A stretch of DNA of 64,000 nucleotides from Zhongshania marina (lineage in GTDB: Bacteria; Pseudomonadota; Gammaproteobacteria; Pseudomonadales; Spongiibacteraceae): positions 7,501 through 71,500 of the forward strand of contig NZ_PQGG01000010.1 in NCBI RefSeq assembly GCF_002915595.1. The letters run 5' to 3'. Position 1 is the stretch's first letter; the number at the start of each line of letters is the position of its first letter. Below, one piece after another: positions 1 to 9,237 of this stretch. The position numbers and the translations under genes were made by a program. Below the pieces are notes generated by a model. That model was not told where the DNA came from and searched no databases. It saw only the letters and a list, made by a program, of their open reading frames with translations.

Positions 1-22
1 TGCCATTGTTACAAAGCGCGAC

Positions 23-838
23 TCATTTAAATCGGCGGTATATTGCCTGTACGGGGCCAGACAAGGCATAGATCATTGCCGCCGCCAGTAAGACTCGCGC
101 CGGGTCAACGGAGACCAAACCAAAAATCAGGACAACTGCGATCATCACCACAAACGGCACCCGACCGCGCAAATCTATGCCTTTAAAGCTGCTGTAGCGC
201 ACATTAAGTATCATCAGCATGCCACACATCGCCATTAACAAGCCGGCAAACACCTCGATTTCAAAGTGAATACCCTGCTCCACCCAGCCCTCTTCTGCAC
301 AAACCCAAACCAAACCCGCCATCACCGCAGCGGCGGCAGGACTCGCCAAACCGGTAAAGTAGTTTTTATCAGCGGTATCTATTTGGGTATTAAAGCGAGC
401 CAAACGCAAGGCCGCACAAGCTACATATATAAAGGAGACCGCCCAGCCAAACTTACCCAAATCTACCAGCGCCCAACTGAACACAACTAAGGCTGGCGCA
501 ACGCCAAAGGACACCATATCGGCCAAACTATCGTATTCAGCGCCAAATTTACTTTGCGCGTTCATCAGCCTAGCAACACGGCCATCTAACCCGTCAAAGA
601 TCATTGCGGCAAATATCGCAATTGCGGCATTTTCAAAATTCCCGTGCATGCCCGAAATAATGGCAAAGAACCCAGAGAACAAGGCCGCTGTCGTAAACAA
701 ATTCGGCAACAGGTAAATTCCGCGCTTACGCACGGTTTTGCCATCGACAGACACTTCTTCTTCGTGATCGTCGATCAGCAATAAAGCCTCTTTATCAAAG
801 CTCAATTTTGATTTCTCGCTGTCCGGCTGTTCTGTCAT
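23..838 (-). CDS. pssA: CDP-diacylglycerol--serine O-phosphatidyltransferase
   Basis: Makes phosphatidylserine from CDP-diacylglycerol and L-serine in the inner membrane, the first step toward phosphatidylethanolamine. The protein is 271 aa and carries the complete CDP-alcohol phosphotransferase signature at residues 82-107: D82, D85-G86, A89-R90, G99, D103 and D107, which bind the metal and CDP. About eight hydrophobic segments follow a charged, soluble N-terminus of about 40 residues. This is the multi-membrane-span PssA type, not the peripheral phospholipase D-like enterobacterial PssA. It lies downstream of ilvY on the same strand, near ilvC; in pseudomonads pssA also sits beside ilv genes. 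Product assignment is firm. Confidence 0.95.
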   Translation of the reverse strand: MTEQPDSEKSKLSFDKEALLLIDDHEEEVSVDGKTVRKRGIYLLPNLFTTAALFSGFFAIISGMHGNFENAAIAIFAAMIFDGLDGRVARLMNAQSKFGAEYDSLADMVSFGVAPALVVFSWALVDLGKFGWAVSFIYVACAALRLARFNTQIDTADKNYFTGLASPAAAAVMAGLVWVCAEEGWVEQGIHFEIEVFAGLLMAMCGMLMILNVRYSSFKGIDLRGRVPFVVMIAVVLIFGLVSVDPARVLLAAAMIYALSGPVQAIYRRFK

Positions 839-888
839 AAAATGTCCGACCTGTAAAAACGTGTATATAAAAGAGGCAACATCATAAA

Positions 889-1800
889 TTAATTAAGCGA
901 GCTGTACGATGACTTAGCACAATCCCAGAACGCTTTGACCAAGGGATTCGACAAACGTTGCTGCAGTACCACCACCCCCACTTCCATGCTTGGCAGAGCA
1001 GGCTCAACAGAAATCACCCGCACCCTCTCCCGCAAAAAGCTCGTAGCCAACACCAGCTCCGGCACCACACCAATTCCCAAACCAAGCGCCACCGTACTGA
1101 CAATCGCCTCGTGCCCACTGACCTGCGCATACACACTGGGCTTAATCTGCTGCTGCCGAAACCAATGCTCTATCAAGGTTCTCGCCACACCGCGCTCCGG
1201 CAAAATAAAAGGCAAATTTGCCAATACGTCTGGCGACAACACCTCACCTACCGCCGCAATCTGCTCATTTACGGCACAGGGAATATTCGGCACCAATAAA
1301 CGCAAGGGCGAACGCGTCAATTCTTGATACAGCAGACGCGATGACAACTGCCGAGGTTTGGCGGTAATACCCAAATCTTCGCCACCCTCGACGATACGCT
1401 CTATGGCATCAGCCTGATCACCTGTGTGCAACTTCAATTCTATAGCAGGATATCGCTGCCGAAACACCTCAAGAATATTACTAAGCACACTATAAGAAGC
1501 CGTTACAGAACAAAACACCCCCAGTTCGCCCTGAAGCGCCTCTCCCTGAATATGCAAACGCTGCAAAACCGACTGCCAGTTCACCACCGCCTGCTCAGCA
1601 TAGCGCAAAAACTCACGCCCCGCGGCGGTGAGCTGTACGCGACGATTATCACGCTCGAACAATGCCACCCCCACCTGCTCCTCTAACCGCATAATAGAAC
1701 GACTAACAGCCGATGCACTTAAATGCATAGCATCACCGCTACGGCCAAAATGCAGGGATTGACTGAGATGAATGAAGATCTGGAGTTCTTTGATGTTCAT
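889..1800 (-). CDS. ilvY: LysR-family activator of ilvC
   Basis: A 303-aa LysR-type regulator. Residues 1-60 form the winged helix-turn-helix (with the typical SASAVSRSIMRLEEQVG helix region) and the rest is a periplasmic-binding-like effector domain. It is divergent from ilvC, the arrangement known for IlvY, which activates ilvC in response to acetolactate/acetohydroxybutyrate. The name rests on context plus family. No convincing ribosome-binding site precedes the ATG: a GTCGG-type inverted repeat begins about 11 bases upstream of the start and may have altered the native leader. The 235-bp space to ilvC would hold operators for both genes. Confidence 0.88.
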   Translation of the reverse strand: MNIKELQIFIHLSQSLHFGRSGDAMHLSASAVSRSIMRLEEQVGVALFERDNRRVQLTAAGREFLRYAEQAVVNWQSVLQRLHIQGEALQGELGVFCSVTASYSVLSNILEVFRQRYPAIELKLHTGDQADAIERIVEGGEDLGITAKPRQLSSRLLYQELTRSPLRLLVPNIPCAVNEQIAAVGEVLSPDVLANLPFILPERGVARTLIEHWFRQQQIKPSVYAQVSGHEAIVSTVALGLGIGVVPELVLATSFLRERVRVISVEPALPSMEVGVVVLQQRLSNPLVKAFWDCAKSSYSSLN

Positions 1801-1810
1801 AAAAGCAAGC

Positions 1811-1895
1811 CTGACGTCGGATGTCTGGTGTCGGACGCAAAAACCTCATTCCGCCGGAGACTTTTACTTCCGACGTCAGACGTCTGACACCCGAC
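1811..1895. repeat. Dispersed GTCGG-type inverted repeat, copy pair 1
   Basis: Two related arms, about 1812-1837 and 1870-1895, are imperfect inverted copies of a GTCGGrTGTCwGryGTC-like unit separated by about 33 bp. A related pair of arms occurs at 45671-45696 and 45810-45835, so this is a dispersed intergenic repeat and not a gene-specific operator. It lies directly upstream of ilvY, in the ilvY-ilvC regulatory space. Confidence 0.7.
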
Positions 1896-1907
1896 TCAAT
1901 GTAAAAA

Positions 1908-1946
1908 ACGCAACACAGCATCAACTATATATCATTTTACGCAACA
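1908..1946. promoter_or_regulatory. Candidate IlvY operator direct repeat
   Basis: The octamer ACGCAACA occurs at 1908-1915 and 1939-1946, 31 bp apart (three helical turns), between the inverted repeat and ilvC. IlvY in E. coli binds tandem operators between the divergent genes, so these are candidate half-sites. The match is by position and repetition only. Confidence 0.35.
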
Positions 1947-2035
1947 AACAAGCAGTGCTAAAGTGGCCGCCATTGTGGGATCGGTGCCAGACCAGCCACG
2001 ACCAAATTTCATTACATCACACTTAGGAGAGCCCC

Positions 2036-3511
2036 ATGGGTCAGAATTATTTCAACAGTTTGCCGCTGCGTCTTCAACTGCAAGAACTCGGTAAATGTCG
2101 CTTTATGGAGCGCAGTGAATTTGCTGACGGCTGCGAATACTTAAAAGGCAAAAAAATTGTCATCATCGGTTGTGGCTCACAGGGTCTGAACCAAGGCCTT
2201 AACCTGCGCGACTCTGGCTTGGACGTGTCTTACACGCTCCGCGCTGAAGCTATCGCCGAAAAGCGTCAGAGCTGGAAAAATGCTACTGAGAACGGTTTTG
2301 CCGTAGGCACCTACGAGGAACTCATTCCGACCGCCGACGTGGTTATGAACCTGACCCCAGACAAGCAACACACCCCCGTTGTTAACGCCGTTATGCCGTT
2401 AATGAAAGAAGGCGCTTGCTTAGATTACGCCCACGGCTTCAACTTGGTTGAAGAAGGCATGCAAATCCGTCAAGACATCACCGTTGTGATGATGTGCCCA
2501 AAATGCCCCGGCACTGAAGTGCGCGAAGAATATAAGCGCGGCTTTGGTGTACCAACACTGATCGCTGTTCACCGTGAAAACGATCCTAAAGGCGAAGGCA
2601 TGGCAATTGCCAAAGCTTTGGCTTCTGGTACTGGCGGCGACCGCGCAGGTGTTCTGGAATCTTCACCAATTGCTGAAGTTAAGTCTGACCTCATGGGCGA
2701 GCAGACCATTCTTTGCGGCATGCTGCAAACTGGCGCCATTCTGTGCTTCGACAAAATGGTTGAGCAAGGCATCGACGCCGGCTACGCCTCTAAGCTGATT
2801 CAATACGGCTGGGAAACAGTCACCGAAGGCCTGAAGCACGGCGGCATCACCAATATGATGGATCGTCTTAGCAACCCTGCCAAAATCAAAGCCTTTGATT
2901 TGGCCGAAGAGCTGAAAGACATCATGCGCCCGCTGTACGAAAAGCACCAAGACGACATCATCAGCGGTCACTTCTCCAAGACCATGATGGAAGACTGGGC
3001 GAACGACGACAAAAACCTGCATGCTTGGCGCGCCGCCACCGCAGAAACAGCCTTTGAAAAGACCCCTGCCGGCGATGTTAAAATCAGCGAGCAAGAGTAC
3101 TACGACCACGGTATTTTGCTGGTTGCTATGTGTAAAGCTGGTGTAGAACTCGCGTTTGAGTGCATGGTTGCTGCCGGTATGGAGCCAGAGTCTGCTTACT
3201 ACGAGTCGCTGCACGAAACGCCACTGATCGCTAACACCATTGCCCGTCGCAAGCTGTATGAAATGAACGTGGTTATTTCAGACACCGCTGAATACGGCTG
3301 CTACCTGTTCGATCACGCTTGTCGTCCACTGCTAGCAGACTTCATGAGCAAGGTGTCTACCGACATCATCGGTAAAGGCCTGAACACCAAAGACCTCGGT
3401 GTAGACAACCAAGAGCTGATCACCGTTAACGCGGCGATTCGCAACCACCCAGTTGAAGTTGTTGGCCGCAGACTGCGCGGTTACATGACTGCAATGAAGA
3501 AAATCGTTTAA
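2036..3511 (+). CDS. ilvC: Ketol-acid reductoisomerase, class II (long form)
   Basis: Converts acetolactate or acetohydroxybutyrate to the dihydroxy acid with NADPH and Mg2+ in valine, leucine and isoleucine synthesis. At 491 aa it equals the E. coli enzyme in length and follows it closely throughout: a Rossmann NADPH-binding loop GCGSQG at residues 45-50, then duplicated C-terminal knotted domains. The much more common class I enzyme is about 330-340 aa. The start is supported by an AGGAGA ribosome-binding site about 6 bases upstream of the ATG. The gene is divergent from ilvY and ends in a strong terminator, so it is probably monocistronic. Confidence 0.97.
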   Translation: MGQNYFNSLPLRLQLQELGKCRFMERSEFADGCEYLKGKKIVIIGCGSQGLNQGLNLRDSGLDVSYTLRAEAIAEKRQSWKNATENGFAVGTYEELIPTADVVMNLTPDKQHTPVVNAVMPLMKEGACLDYAHGFNLVEEGMQIRQDITVVMMCPKCPGTEVREEYKRGFGVPTLIAVHRENDPKGEGMAIAKALASGTGGDRAGVLESSPIAEVKSDLMGEQTILCGMLQTGAILCFDKMVEQGIDAGYASKLIQYGWETVTEGLKHGGITNMMDRLSNPAKIKAFDLAEELKDIMRPLYEKHQDDIISGHFSKTMMEDWANDDKNLHAWRAATAETAFEKTPAGDVKISEQEYYDHGILLVAMCKAGVELAFECMVAAGMEPESAYYESLHETPLIANTIARRKLYEMNVVISDTAEYGCYLFDHACRPLLADFMSKVSTDIIGKGLNTKDLGVDNQELITVNAAIRNHPVEVVGRRLRGYMTAMKKIV

Positions 3512-3533
3512 AAAACGCATTTTCAGCACAGCG

Positions 3534-3561
3534 AAGGGGCCTCACAAGGGCCCCTTTTTTT
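3534..3561 (+). terminator. Rho-independent terminator of ilvC
   Basis: Perfect 8-bp stem AAGGGGCC/GGCCCCTT with a 7-base loop, running into seven T on the plus strand, 23 bp after the ilvC stop. Confidence 0.92.
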
Positions 3562-3625
3562 ATGCCTAATTTTGTTCAAAAATCGACCAATAGATATTGC
3601 CTAACAAATAGACTGCGAATATGAT

Positions 3626-3693
3626 GCGCGCCCAGTGGCATCCTGCCACTTTCCGACCGGCCGGCGCGCCCCGCACGAGGTGGCAATATGCCA
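3626..3693 (+). promoter_or_regulatory. Structured leader over the DUF155 start, possible RNA switch
   Basis: The leader contains an outer inverted repeat GCGCGCC (3626-3632)/GGCGCGC (3663-3669) enclosing a perfect hairpin AGTGGCA-TCC-TGCCACT (3634-3650) and the palindrome CCGGCCGG (3657-3664). A second GTGGCA at 3680-3685 lies between the GAGG ribosome-binding site and the ATG, so TGCCAC at 3644-3649 could pair with either copy. In addition TGGCA-ATA-TGCCA (3681-3693) is a palindrome centred near the start codon. Mutually exclusive pairings could control translation. Confidence 0.4.
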
Positions 3694-4467
3694 TTTTGCA
3701 ATTCAACAATCAGCGTTATCAACCTAGGTGACGCATTCCAAATACCAGAGCTTGAAAGTGCCGCCCTTGCGCCCTATGAGTTCACCCGCTATCGCGACGC
3801 CTATCATGTACCCACCGTGTCTGGCGAAGCTTGGCTGTTTCAATACGGTATAGTGGTATTTTGGGCCGTGTCTGACGACGACCAACAGCTACTCATAAAA
3901 CGCGTGACACCTTATATTCTGCTGGAATCAACCAAACGCGGCCGCGAGCTATTTCAGTTCACCTTAAACGCCGAGCAGCTCAGCGTTCGCGGCGACCAAA
4001 TATCGCTACCTGGCGACGACCATCTGCTTAGACTGGCGGTATCTCACGCACTGGCACAATCTACCCAGCTGATCGTGTTTGAAACCATGGTCTTGGACAA
4101 TATCAAAGCCACCGCGCATATACCGGCTACCCTAGCAGAAAAGGGCAAAATTCCCCTGCGGCGCAAAGAACTGGCCAAAATTCGCGGCCGCCTGTTTGCG
4201 GCCAAAAGCGATATTATTTTGCATTATGGCTTGCTCGATACCCCAGAGTTTTTCTGGGAGCACCCAAACCTAGAATCAACCTATATGCAGCTTGCTCGCT
4301 ACCTCGACATTAAGCCGCGGGTTGACGTCTTATCCCAAAAGCTGGGCACCATACACGAGCTTTTAGAAATACTGGCCGACGAGCAAAACCACAGTCACAG
4401 TGCTTTTCTCGAATGGATCGTCATCCTGCTGATTGGCTTTGAAGTTGTGATGGCGGCGTTTCACTAA
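3688..4467 (+). CDS. RMD1/YagE (DUF155) family membrane-anchored protein
   Basis: A 259-aa protein recognised as DUF155/RMD1 by its C-terminal half: the FFWEHPNLESTY segment, the LDIKPRVDVLSQKL helix, the LHELL-like stretch, then a single C-terminal transmembrane helix at about residues 240-257. Yeast and human relatives are mitochondrial proteins (RMD1/RMD8, RMND1, the latter needed for mitochondrial translation). The bacterial role is not established and I do not assign one. A GAGG ribosome-binding site precedes the ATG inside a GC-rich structured leader. It is convergent with the desaturase, with 7 bp between stops. Confidence 0.85.
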   Translation: MPFCNSTISVINLGDAFQIPELESAALAPYEFTRYRDAYHVPTVSGEAWLFQYGIVVFWAVSDDDQQLLIKRVTPYILLESTKRGRELFQFTLNAEQLSVRGDQISLPGDDHLLRLAVSHALAQSTQLIVFETMVLDNIKATAHIPATLAEKGKIPLRRKELAKIRGRLFAAKSDIILHYGLLDTPEFFWEHPNLESTYMQLARYLDIKPRVDVLSQKLGTIHELLEILADEQNHSHSAFLEWIVILLIGFEVVMAAFH

Positions 4468-4474
4468 GCTAATA

Positions 4475-5368
4475 CTAGGTCACCGGCGCCCGACTCCAGA
4501 TACCAAGAATTGGCGTACCATGCGCACGCAGTATCGGCTCAATATCCCGATGCAGCGCGTGATAGCGATAGAAGGGAACCCGAGGAAATAGGTGGTGAAC
4601 TGAGTGAATATTTTGGCCTAACCAAAACCATTCCATCGGACGCATCCACGGGGGCATAATGAGGCTACTCGTATTCTGGTAGCGCTCAGTATTGTCATAC
4701 GGATAATGCGGCCGATACGCAAACCAATAAGCCGTAAAGAGACCGCCAAAGAAATACCCCACCAAAACAACAATAGAGATGCCAGGCTGATCAATAAGCA
4801 AGATAGCAAGTAGACGCCACCCCAGCGAGAAACACAGTTCAGCACTGTAAACAACACGCTCTTTTAAATCGGCAGAGTGCCAATTATTTTCCGCGAAGAA
4901 ACTATTCTGAGCATAGAAGAACTTTAGGGTCGTCAGCAACACACTAAAAGGCCCCTTACCCATCTCGCTAATCAAATAATCCGGGTCCTTTCCTTTAATG
5001 TTGGTATAACGGTGATGAGTAAAATGCTCGTGACGATGGGAGGCAAACGGAACACCGATAATGGGCGCAGCCAGATAGCCACAAACATCGTTCACCCACC
5101 GCATCCTCGACCTACTACCATGAATATTTCCGTGGACAGCTTCGTGCAAGGGCGTATACGCCATATAGGTTAGGACACTAACAAGCGGTGTAGCCAACCA
5201 AACGGTTATCACATCATTTGCAAAAAGCACTATACATAGTACGAATAGACTACATACAAGAAATGTAAGCGCTATCGTCGGCCAAGCAACTTTACCCATA
5301 TAACTTATCGCGGCACCTAAAGCCTTCTTATTTAAGTCCTTTAGCTCTTCCTGCATTGTCATTACCAT
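4475..5368 (-). CDS. Membrane fatty-acid desaturase/hydroxylase-like di-iron protein
   Basis: A 297-aa integral membrane protein of the fatty acid desaturase superfamily. Three histidine clusters bind the di-iron site: HEAVHGNIH (residues 75-83), HRHEHFTHH (111-119) and HSVHH (255-259). Hydrophobic segments lie at about 28-50, 58-72 and 180-220. The compact size and the HSVHHLFP region are reminiscent of CrtR/carotene-hydroxylase-like members, so substrate could be an acyl chain or another lipid; I cannot decide. The start is uncertain (several early ATG codons, none with a clear ribosome-binding site). It is divergent from an AraC-type regulator, with paired boxes between them. Confidence 0.8.
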   Translation of the reverse strand: MVMTMQEELKDLNKKALGAAISYMGKVAWPTIALTFLVCSLFVLCIVLFANDVITVWLATPLVSVLTYMAYTPLHEAVHGNIHGSRSRMRWVNDVCGYLAAPIIGVPFASHRHEHFTHHRYTNIKGKDPDYLISEMGKGPFSVLLTTLKFFYAQNSFFAENNWHSADLKERVVYSAELCFSLGWRLLAILLIDQPGISIVVLVGYFFGGLFTAYWFAYRPHYPYDNTERYQNTSSLIMPPWMRPMEWFWLGQNIHSVHHLFPRVPFYRYHALHRDIEPILRAHGTPILGIWSRAPVT

Positions 5369-5432
5369 GTAATAATTGAAAATTGAATTATTTAACAGTA
5401 CTCAATGTACAGCGGCGCCTTTAAAAGTAACA

Positions 5433-5467
5433 TGACACTTATGTCCTTTCGCGCGGTACTTATGGCC
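5433..5467. promoter_or_regulatory. Candidate AraC-family operator (21-bp direct repeat)
   Basis: ACTTATGTCC at 5437-5446 and ACTTATGGCC at 5458-5467 are repeated exactly 21 bp apart (two helical turns), between the divergent desaturase and regulator genes. AraC-family dimers usually bind such phased direct repeats. The first box extends to TGACACTTATGTCC from 5433. Confidence 0.5.
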
Positions 5468-5500
5468 ACAAATTAGCGCCACCCAACTCAGGCTTTTCAC

Positions 5501-6541
5501 ATGGGAAATACCCAGAGCACCCGTCGTCCCGTCGCTATAAGCAAAGTGATGATAAATTTTGCGAAAAATCACGGTGTAGATACGGAAACCTGCTTATTTG
5601 GGACCGACATTTCAGAGCACAGCCTTAACGACGGCGCGGTACTCATAGAGCGTGAACAGGAAATGCGGCTCATTGAAAACATCATGCTCGCACTACCCAA
5701 TATACCCGCACTAGGCTTTAAAATTGGCCTTTGCTACAACATCGCCACTTTCGGGATTTGGGGTTTCTCATTGCGAACCTGTCGAACCCTCAGGGACGCC
5801 CTCAACACCGCACTGCGTTTTCTACCTTTAAGCACCGCTTATTGCGAGATTAACGCCTTTGAGGAAGGCGGCTATTTTGGTTTGCTCATGAACCCGCAGT
5901 CCATACCCAGCCATCTCCGCGAGTTCTTGTTAGAACGAGATATGGCCGCCAGCATCATAATCATCAAAGAACTTAGCCTAAATGAAATTCAGACTATGCA
6001 GACCGAGTTTACTACCTTGGATACAACAAACTCAGTCTACATAGAGTCGGTCTGCGGAGTTAAACCACTTTATCAAAGCAGGCGCAACGCCATCCGCGTT
6101 CCTATTAAATATATTGATAAACCACAGCCTACTTACGATGCCAACCTAGCGAGACTATTAAGCGATCAATGCGCAAGACAATTGCGCCAGCGACAAACTG
6201 GCGGAATTCGCGATAGCGTTAGGAATCAGATTTTAGGCGACTTAGGGCTAATGGCGTCGCTAGACGATGTTGCGTCGGCAATAAACCTATCTAGCCGCAC
6301 ACTCCGGCGCAAATTGGATAATGAAAGCACCAGCTTTCGAGCCCTAGTAGAGGAGGAGCGAAAACAAATGGCATTCCAACTTCTAATCAGTAGCGACATG
6401 AAAATAGATGAATTGGCTGCACATTTAGGCTACACCGACACAAGTAGTTTTACTCGTGCCTTTCGACGCTGGAGTGACTGCTCACCAAGGGATTACCGAC
6501 TGTCTCATAACGCCAGGAAAATACCAAAAAACGAAGACTAG
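5501..6541 (+). CDS. AraC-family transcriptional regulator
   Basis: 346 aa. The N-terminal two-thirds resembles the Arabinose_bd (OruR/VirS-type) effector domain; residues about 240-335 form the AraC double helix-turn-helix, with SSRTLRRKL in the first and the diagnostic LGYTDTSSFTRAFRRW in the second. Divergent from the desaturase and convergent, by 4 bp of overlap, with the alpha/beta hydrolase. Likely targets are the desaturase and possibly the lipid-oxidation genes downstream, because a 21-bp-phased box pair lies just upstream. The effector is unknown. Confidence 0.88.
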   Translation: MGNTQSTRRPVAISKVMINFAKNHGVDTETCLFGTDISEHSLNDGAVLIEREQEMRLIENIMLALPNIPALGFKIGLCYNIATFGIWGFSLRTCRTLRDALNTALRFLPLSTAYCEINAFEEGGYFGLLMNPQSIPSHLREFLLERDMAASIIIIKELSLNEIQTMQTEFTTLDTTNSVYIESVCGVKPLYQSRRNAIRVPIKYIDKPQPTYDANLARLLSDQCARQLRQRQTGGIRDSVRNQILGDLGLMASLDDVASAINLSSRTLRRKLDNESTSFRALVEEERKQMAFQLLISSDMKIDELAAHLGYTDTSSFTRAFRRWSDCSPRDYRLSHNARKIPKNED

Positions 6542-7362
6542 GAGCTGACTGTAACAAAGCTACCCCCATCGACCTTTGCTAGGAAGCTTTTAACTATTTC
6601 CATAACCTTTACTGGGTCTTCATGGTGCGGGACATGACCTACTCTGTCCATAATAACGGCCAGGGAGTGACCTGAAGCAGAGCCCGCAATGAAATTGGGA
6701 AACGCGACTGATCCGTATTCATCATTGTCACCATGAATTGCCAACACCGGACACTGCACCTCCTTTAGATGGCAACCTAGATTCCAACCTCTGAACTCAG
6801 GATCAAGCCAAGTTTCAGTCCACGCAGCCAAGACCCAGCGAGCTTTATTACCATGGTATTTGGTAAGTTTTCCCATATTGATCGGATTACTGAAGTACTG
6901 CTTCGCAGCTTCGATCCCGTTTATTGTTTGTTCTTCGATAAATGGCTGCGCAGACTCGGCAATAAGACTAGAGCAGAGCTTAACTCGGGAGTGAATAGCA
7001 GCAATTGCTATCGCCATACCACCGCCGACACTATGACCAAATGGAACCACCGCTTCCAGGCCTAGAGACGCACAAAGTGATGGGAAAACAATTTCCGCTT
7101 CTTCGTCAATGAATCTGCGCGATGGTCGTTCTACGCGTTCGCTGGACCTACCAAACCCCAGCCGGTCATAGGCGACAACTGTGCGACCAAGGCTAAGGGA
7201 AAGCTGAGCCGGAAACTCTCGCCACAGAGCTACACAGCCTAACGAATCATGCAACAGGACGATTGGAGGTGACGTTGGCGGTTCTACTGGATGCCAAATC
7301 CGGACATAAATACTTCCACCCGGAACATCAACATATTTTTCTTCTGATTTTCCGCGCCGCAT
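6538..7362 (-). CDS. Alpha/beta hydrolase
   Basis: 274 aa, cytoplasmic (no signal peptide). The fold is shown by the strand-turn LLHDSLG near residue 37, the nucleophile elbow FGHSVGGG with Ser111, the acid in HGDND at Asp214 and the base in VGHVPHH at His243. This is a full catalytic triad, so an esterase, lipase or C-C hydrolase; the substrate cannot be told. It ends 4 bp inside the convergent AraC gene. Its neighbours suggest action on an ester or oxidised lipid. Confidence 0.82.
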   Translation of the reverse strand: MRRGKSEEKYVDVPGGSIYVRIWHPVEPPTSPPIVLLHDSLGCVALWREFPAQLSLSLGRTVVAYDRLGFGRSSERVERPSRRFIDEEAEIVFPSLCASLGLEAVVPFGHSVGGGMAIAIAAIHSRVKLCSSLIAESAQPFIEEQTINGIEAAKQYFSNPINMGKLTKYHGNKARWVLAAWTETWLDPEFRGWNLGCHLKEVQCPVLAIHGDNDEYGSVAFPNFIAGSASGHSLAVIMDRVGHVPHHEDPVKVMEIVKSFLAKVDGGSFVTVSS

Positions 7363-7807
7363 AAATTATACCGCCTCTATTAGCATGAAGATGGAACGAC
7401 AAGCATTGGAAAAGTAGCATTCAGCGTTATAAAGGAAAAATATCGCGATCATCCAGAATGCCTCATTGTCGGTTAATGAATAAAGTATCGCCTTCAAGGA
7501 AATACTGGCGCAGAAGTTTATCGCAATTGACGGCAACCTAGAAAGTCGGCGCTCGCTATAATTAAGAACATGAATAAACGAGGGTAAGCACTACAAAATA
7601 GACGATTATTTAACTATATATGTACTATAAACGTAAAATTATTTCATAAAAAGGCCCCCGAAGGGGCAAAGGCATCGTCAATTACTCAGCTATAAACGCC
7701 GAGAAAACCAGAATATTAACTCTAATAAATTTAATTTAAATACAGTACAAGGGAAAGCTAACACACATTAGCAGAAAGCTCCCCCGTATGACTAACACTA
7801 CTCTAAA
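7363..7807. other. Intergenic region, 445 bp, no gene supported
   Basis: AT-rich spacer between the hydrolase promoter and the end of the P450 gene. Apart from the minus-strand terminator at 7646-7667 I see no gene. A 23-codon plus-strand frame at 7490-7561 ending in TAA has coding-like composition (AFKEILAQKF...) but no start, and may be a decayed gene tail or chance. Confidence 0.5.
7646..7667 (-). terminator. Rho-independent terminator of the ferredoxin-P450 operon
   Basis: On the minus strand a GCCCC-TTCG-GGGGC hairpin runs into CC then TTTTT. It lies about 140 bp past the P450 stop. Confidence 0.85.
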
Positions 7808-9187
7808 CTACTTCGATGTAAGTTTAACCATCATCTTCGAATAGCCTTTTACAAAGTTAGACTGCACATACTCGGGCTCGCCAACCACTTCGATTTTATC
7901 GAATCTCGCTAACAATTCTTCCCACAGTATACGTAACTGCAACTCAGCAAGACGATTACCCATACAGCGATGCACGCCAAAGCCAAAGGAAAGGTGGTTA
8001 CGTGCGCCTTTACGATCCACGATAAACTCATCAGGCCGCTCAATCGCGCGCTCGTCTCTGTTGCCAGAGGCATACCACATTACGACCTTGTCACCCTTTT
8101 TGATGGTTTTGCCATTTAGCTCTACATCCTGCTTCGCGATACGACGCATATACGCCAGCGGCGTTTGCCAGCGGATAATTTCTGACACCATGTTCGGAAT
8201 CAAGCTAGGATCGTTCTTCAGCTTAGTAAACTCGTCAGGGAAGCGATTCAAGGCAAGAACACCACCTGACATCGAGTTACGGGTGGTGTCATTACCACCA
8301 ACAATTAAGAGAACTAAATTACCAAGGAACTCCATCGGCTTATTAATCAGATCCTTAGTATCTGGATTATTCTGTAACATACCGATCAGATCAAAACCTA
8401 CTTCGCCACCAGCAGCAATCTTTTCCTCTTTAACGCGCCAAAGTTGAGAAAAATGCTTGGCCATATCCCTCATGCCCTCGAACAGCTCGTCGGTATTGGT
8501 CGAGCCGCCAGTCATCTCGGCACCGCCGCCAGCCAAATCTGACCAATAAACAAGTTTTCGACGCTCCTCGTAAGGGAAGTCCAGCAGTGTTGCTAGCATT
8601 CTGGCAGTCAGCTCGATAGAGACATCCTCTACCCAGTCAAACGGCGTATCTAGCGGCAGCTGATCTAGGACCTCTTGAGTACGACTGCGAATCAGACCCT
8701 CCATTTCTTTGAGATTCTTCGGTGCCACAACACCCTGCACAGCTTGACGCTGCACATCGTGCTTAGGTGGATCCATGGCGATAAACATCTCAAGTGCGAG
8801 CTCTTTCGGCGTAGCGCCGATAATGATAAACGGTTCGGCAGAAAAGAGGTCGTGATGTTTATCTACAAAAACAATGTCGTCATAACGCGTGATCGACCAA
8901 AACGGTCCGAATGGACTTTTTTTCTGATAATGAACTGGGCATTCATCGCGCAATCGCTTGAAATACGACTCCCAACGATTTTGCTTAAACAGAAATGGAT
9001 TACTAACGTCAATCTCGTCGATCGCCAGCGTTGACACTTCAGGAACAGGTGCTTCTACAAACTCCGGGAATTTAGTGTACATACCTAGCTTATTTTTAGC
9101 CTTGTACAGCATATGACCGGCTTTAATTTGTAAGTGCATCGGGACGCTTGCGGCGCCCTTTTCAGCAACCAAATCAACAATTTTCAT
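7808..9187 (-). CDS. Cytochrome P450, CYP153 family terminal hydroxylase
   Basis: Predicted to hydroxylate the terminal carbon of medium-chain alkanes or fatty acids using electrons from a ferredoxin. CYP153 hallmarks are present: the I-helix LLIVGGNDTTRNSMSGG, the ExxR helix in SEIIRWQTPLAYMRR, and the haem loop FGFGVHRCMGNR with Cys408. It is closely similar from recall to the Marinobacter CYP153A33 fatty-acid omega-hydroxylase, including the roughly 50-residue N-terminal extension. I chose the ATG at 9187 (459 aa) because AGGTGG lies 7 bases upstream; an ATG at 9208 has no such site. The ferredoxin gene is 51 bp upstream in the same operon, but no ferredoxin reductase is nearby. Confidence 0.93.
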   Translation of the reverse strand: MKIVDLVAEKGAASVPMHLQIKAGHMLYKAKNKLGMYTKFPEFVEAPVPEVSTLAIDEIDVSNPFLFKQNRWESYFKRLRDECPVHYQKKSPFGPFWSITRYDDIVFVDKHHDLFSAEPFIIIGATPKELALEMFIAMDPPKHDVQRQAVQGVVAPKNLKEMEGLIRSRTQEVLDQLPLDTPFDWVEDVSIELTARMLATLLDFPYEERRKLVYWSDLAGGGAEMTGGSTNTDELFEGMRDMAKHFSQLWRVKEEKIAAGGEVGFDLIGMLQNNPDTKDLINKPMEFLGNLVLLIVGGNDTTRNSMSGGVLALNRFPDEFTKLKNDPSLIPNMVSEIIRWQTPLAYMRRIAKQDVELNGKTIKKGDKVVMWYASGNRDERAIERPDEFIVDRKGARNHLSFGFGVHRCMGNRLAELQLRILWEELLARFDKIEVVGEPEYVQSNFVKGYSKMMVKLTSK

Positions 9188-9237
9188 AGTATTTCCACCT
9201 ATTCGCATTATTCGTTGAGTATTATTTTTGTACTTTT

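Noticed and set aside
2663-3214. 183-codon open frame antisense to ilvC
   Set aside because: Lies wholly inside a strongly conserved enzyme gene with no independent signals; a frame shadow.
7490-7561. Possible gene remnant with coding-like residues
   Set aside because: No start codon and only 23 codons; too short to support a pseudogene call.
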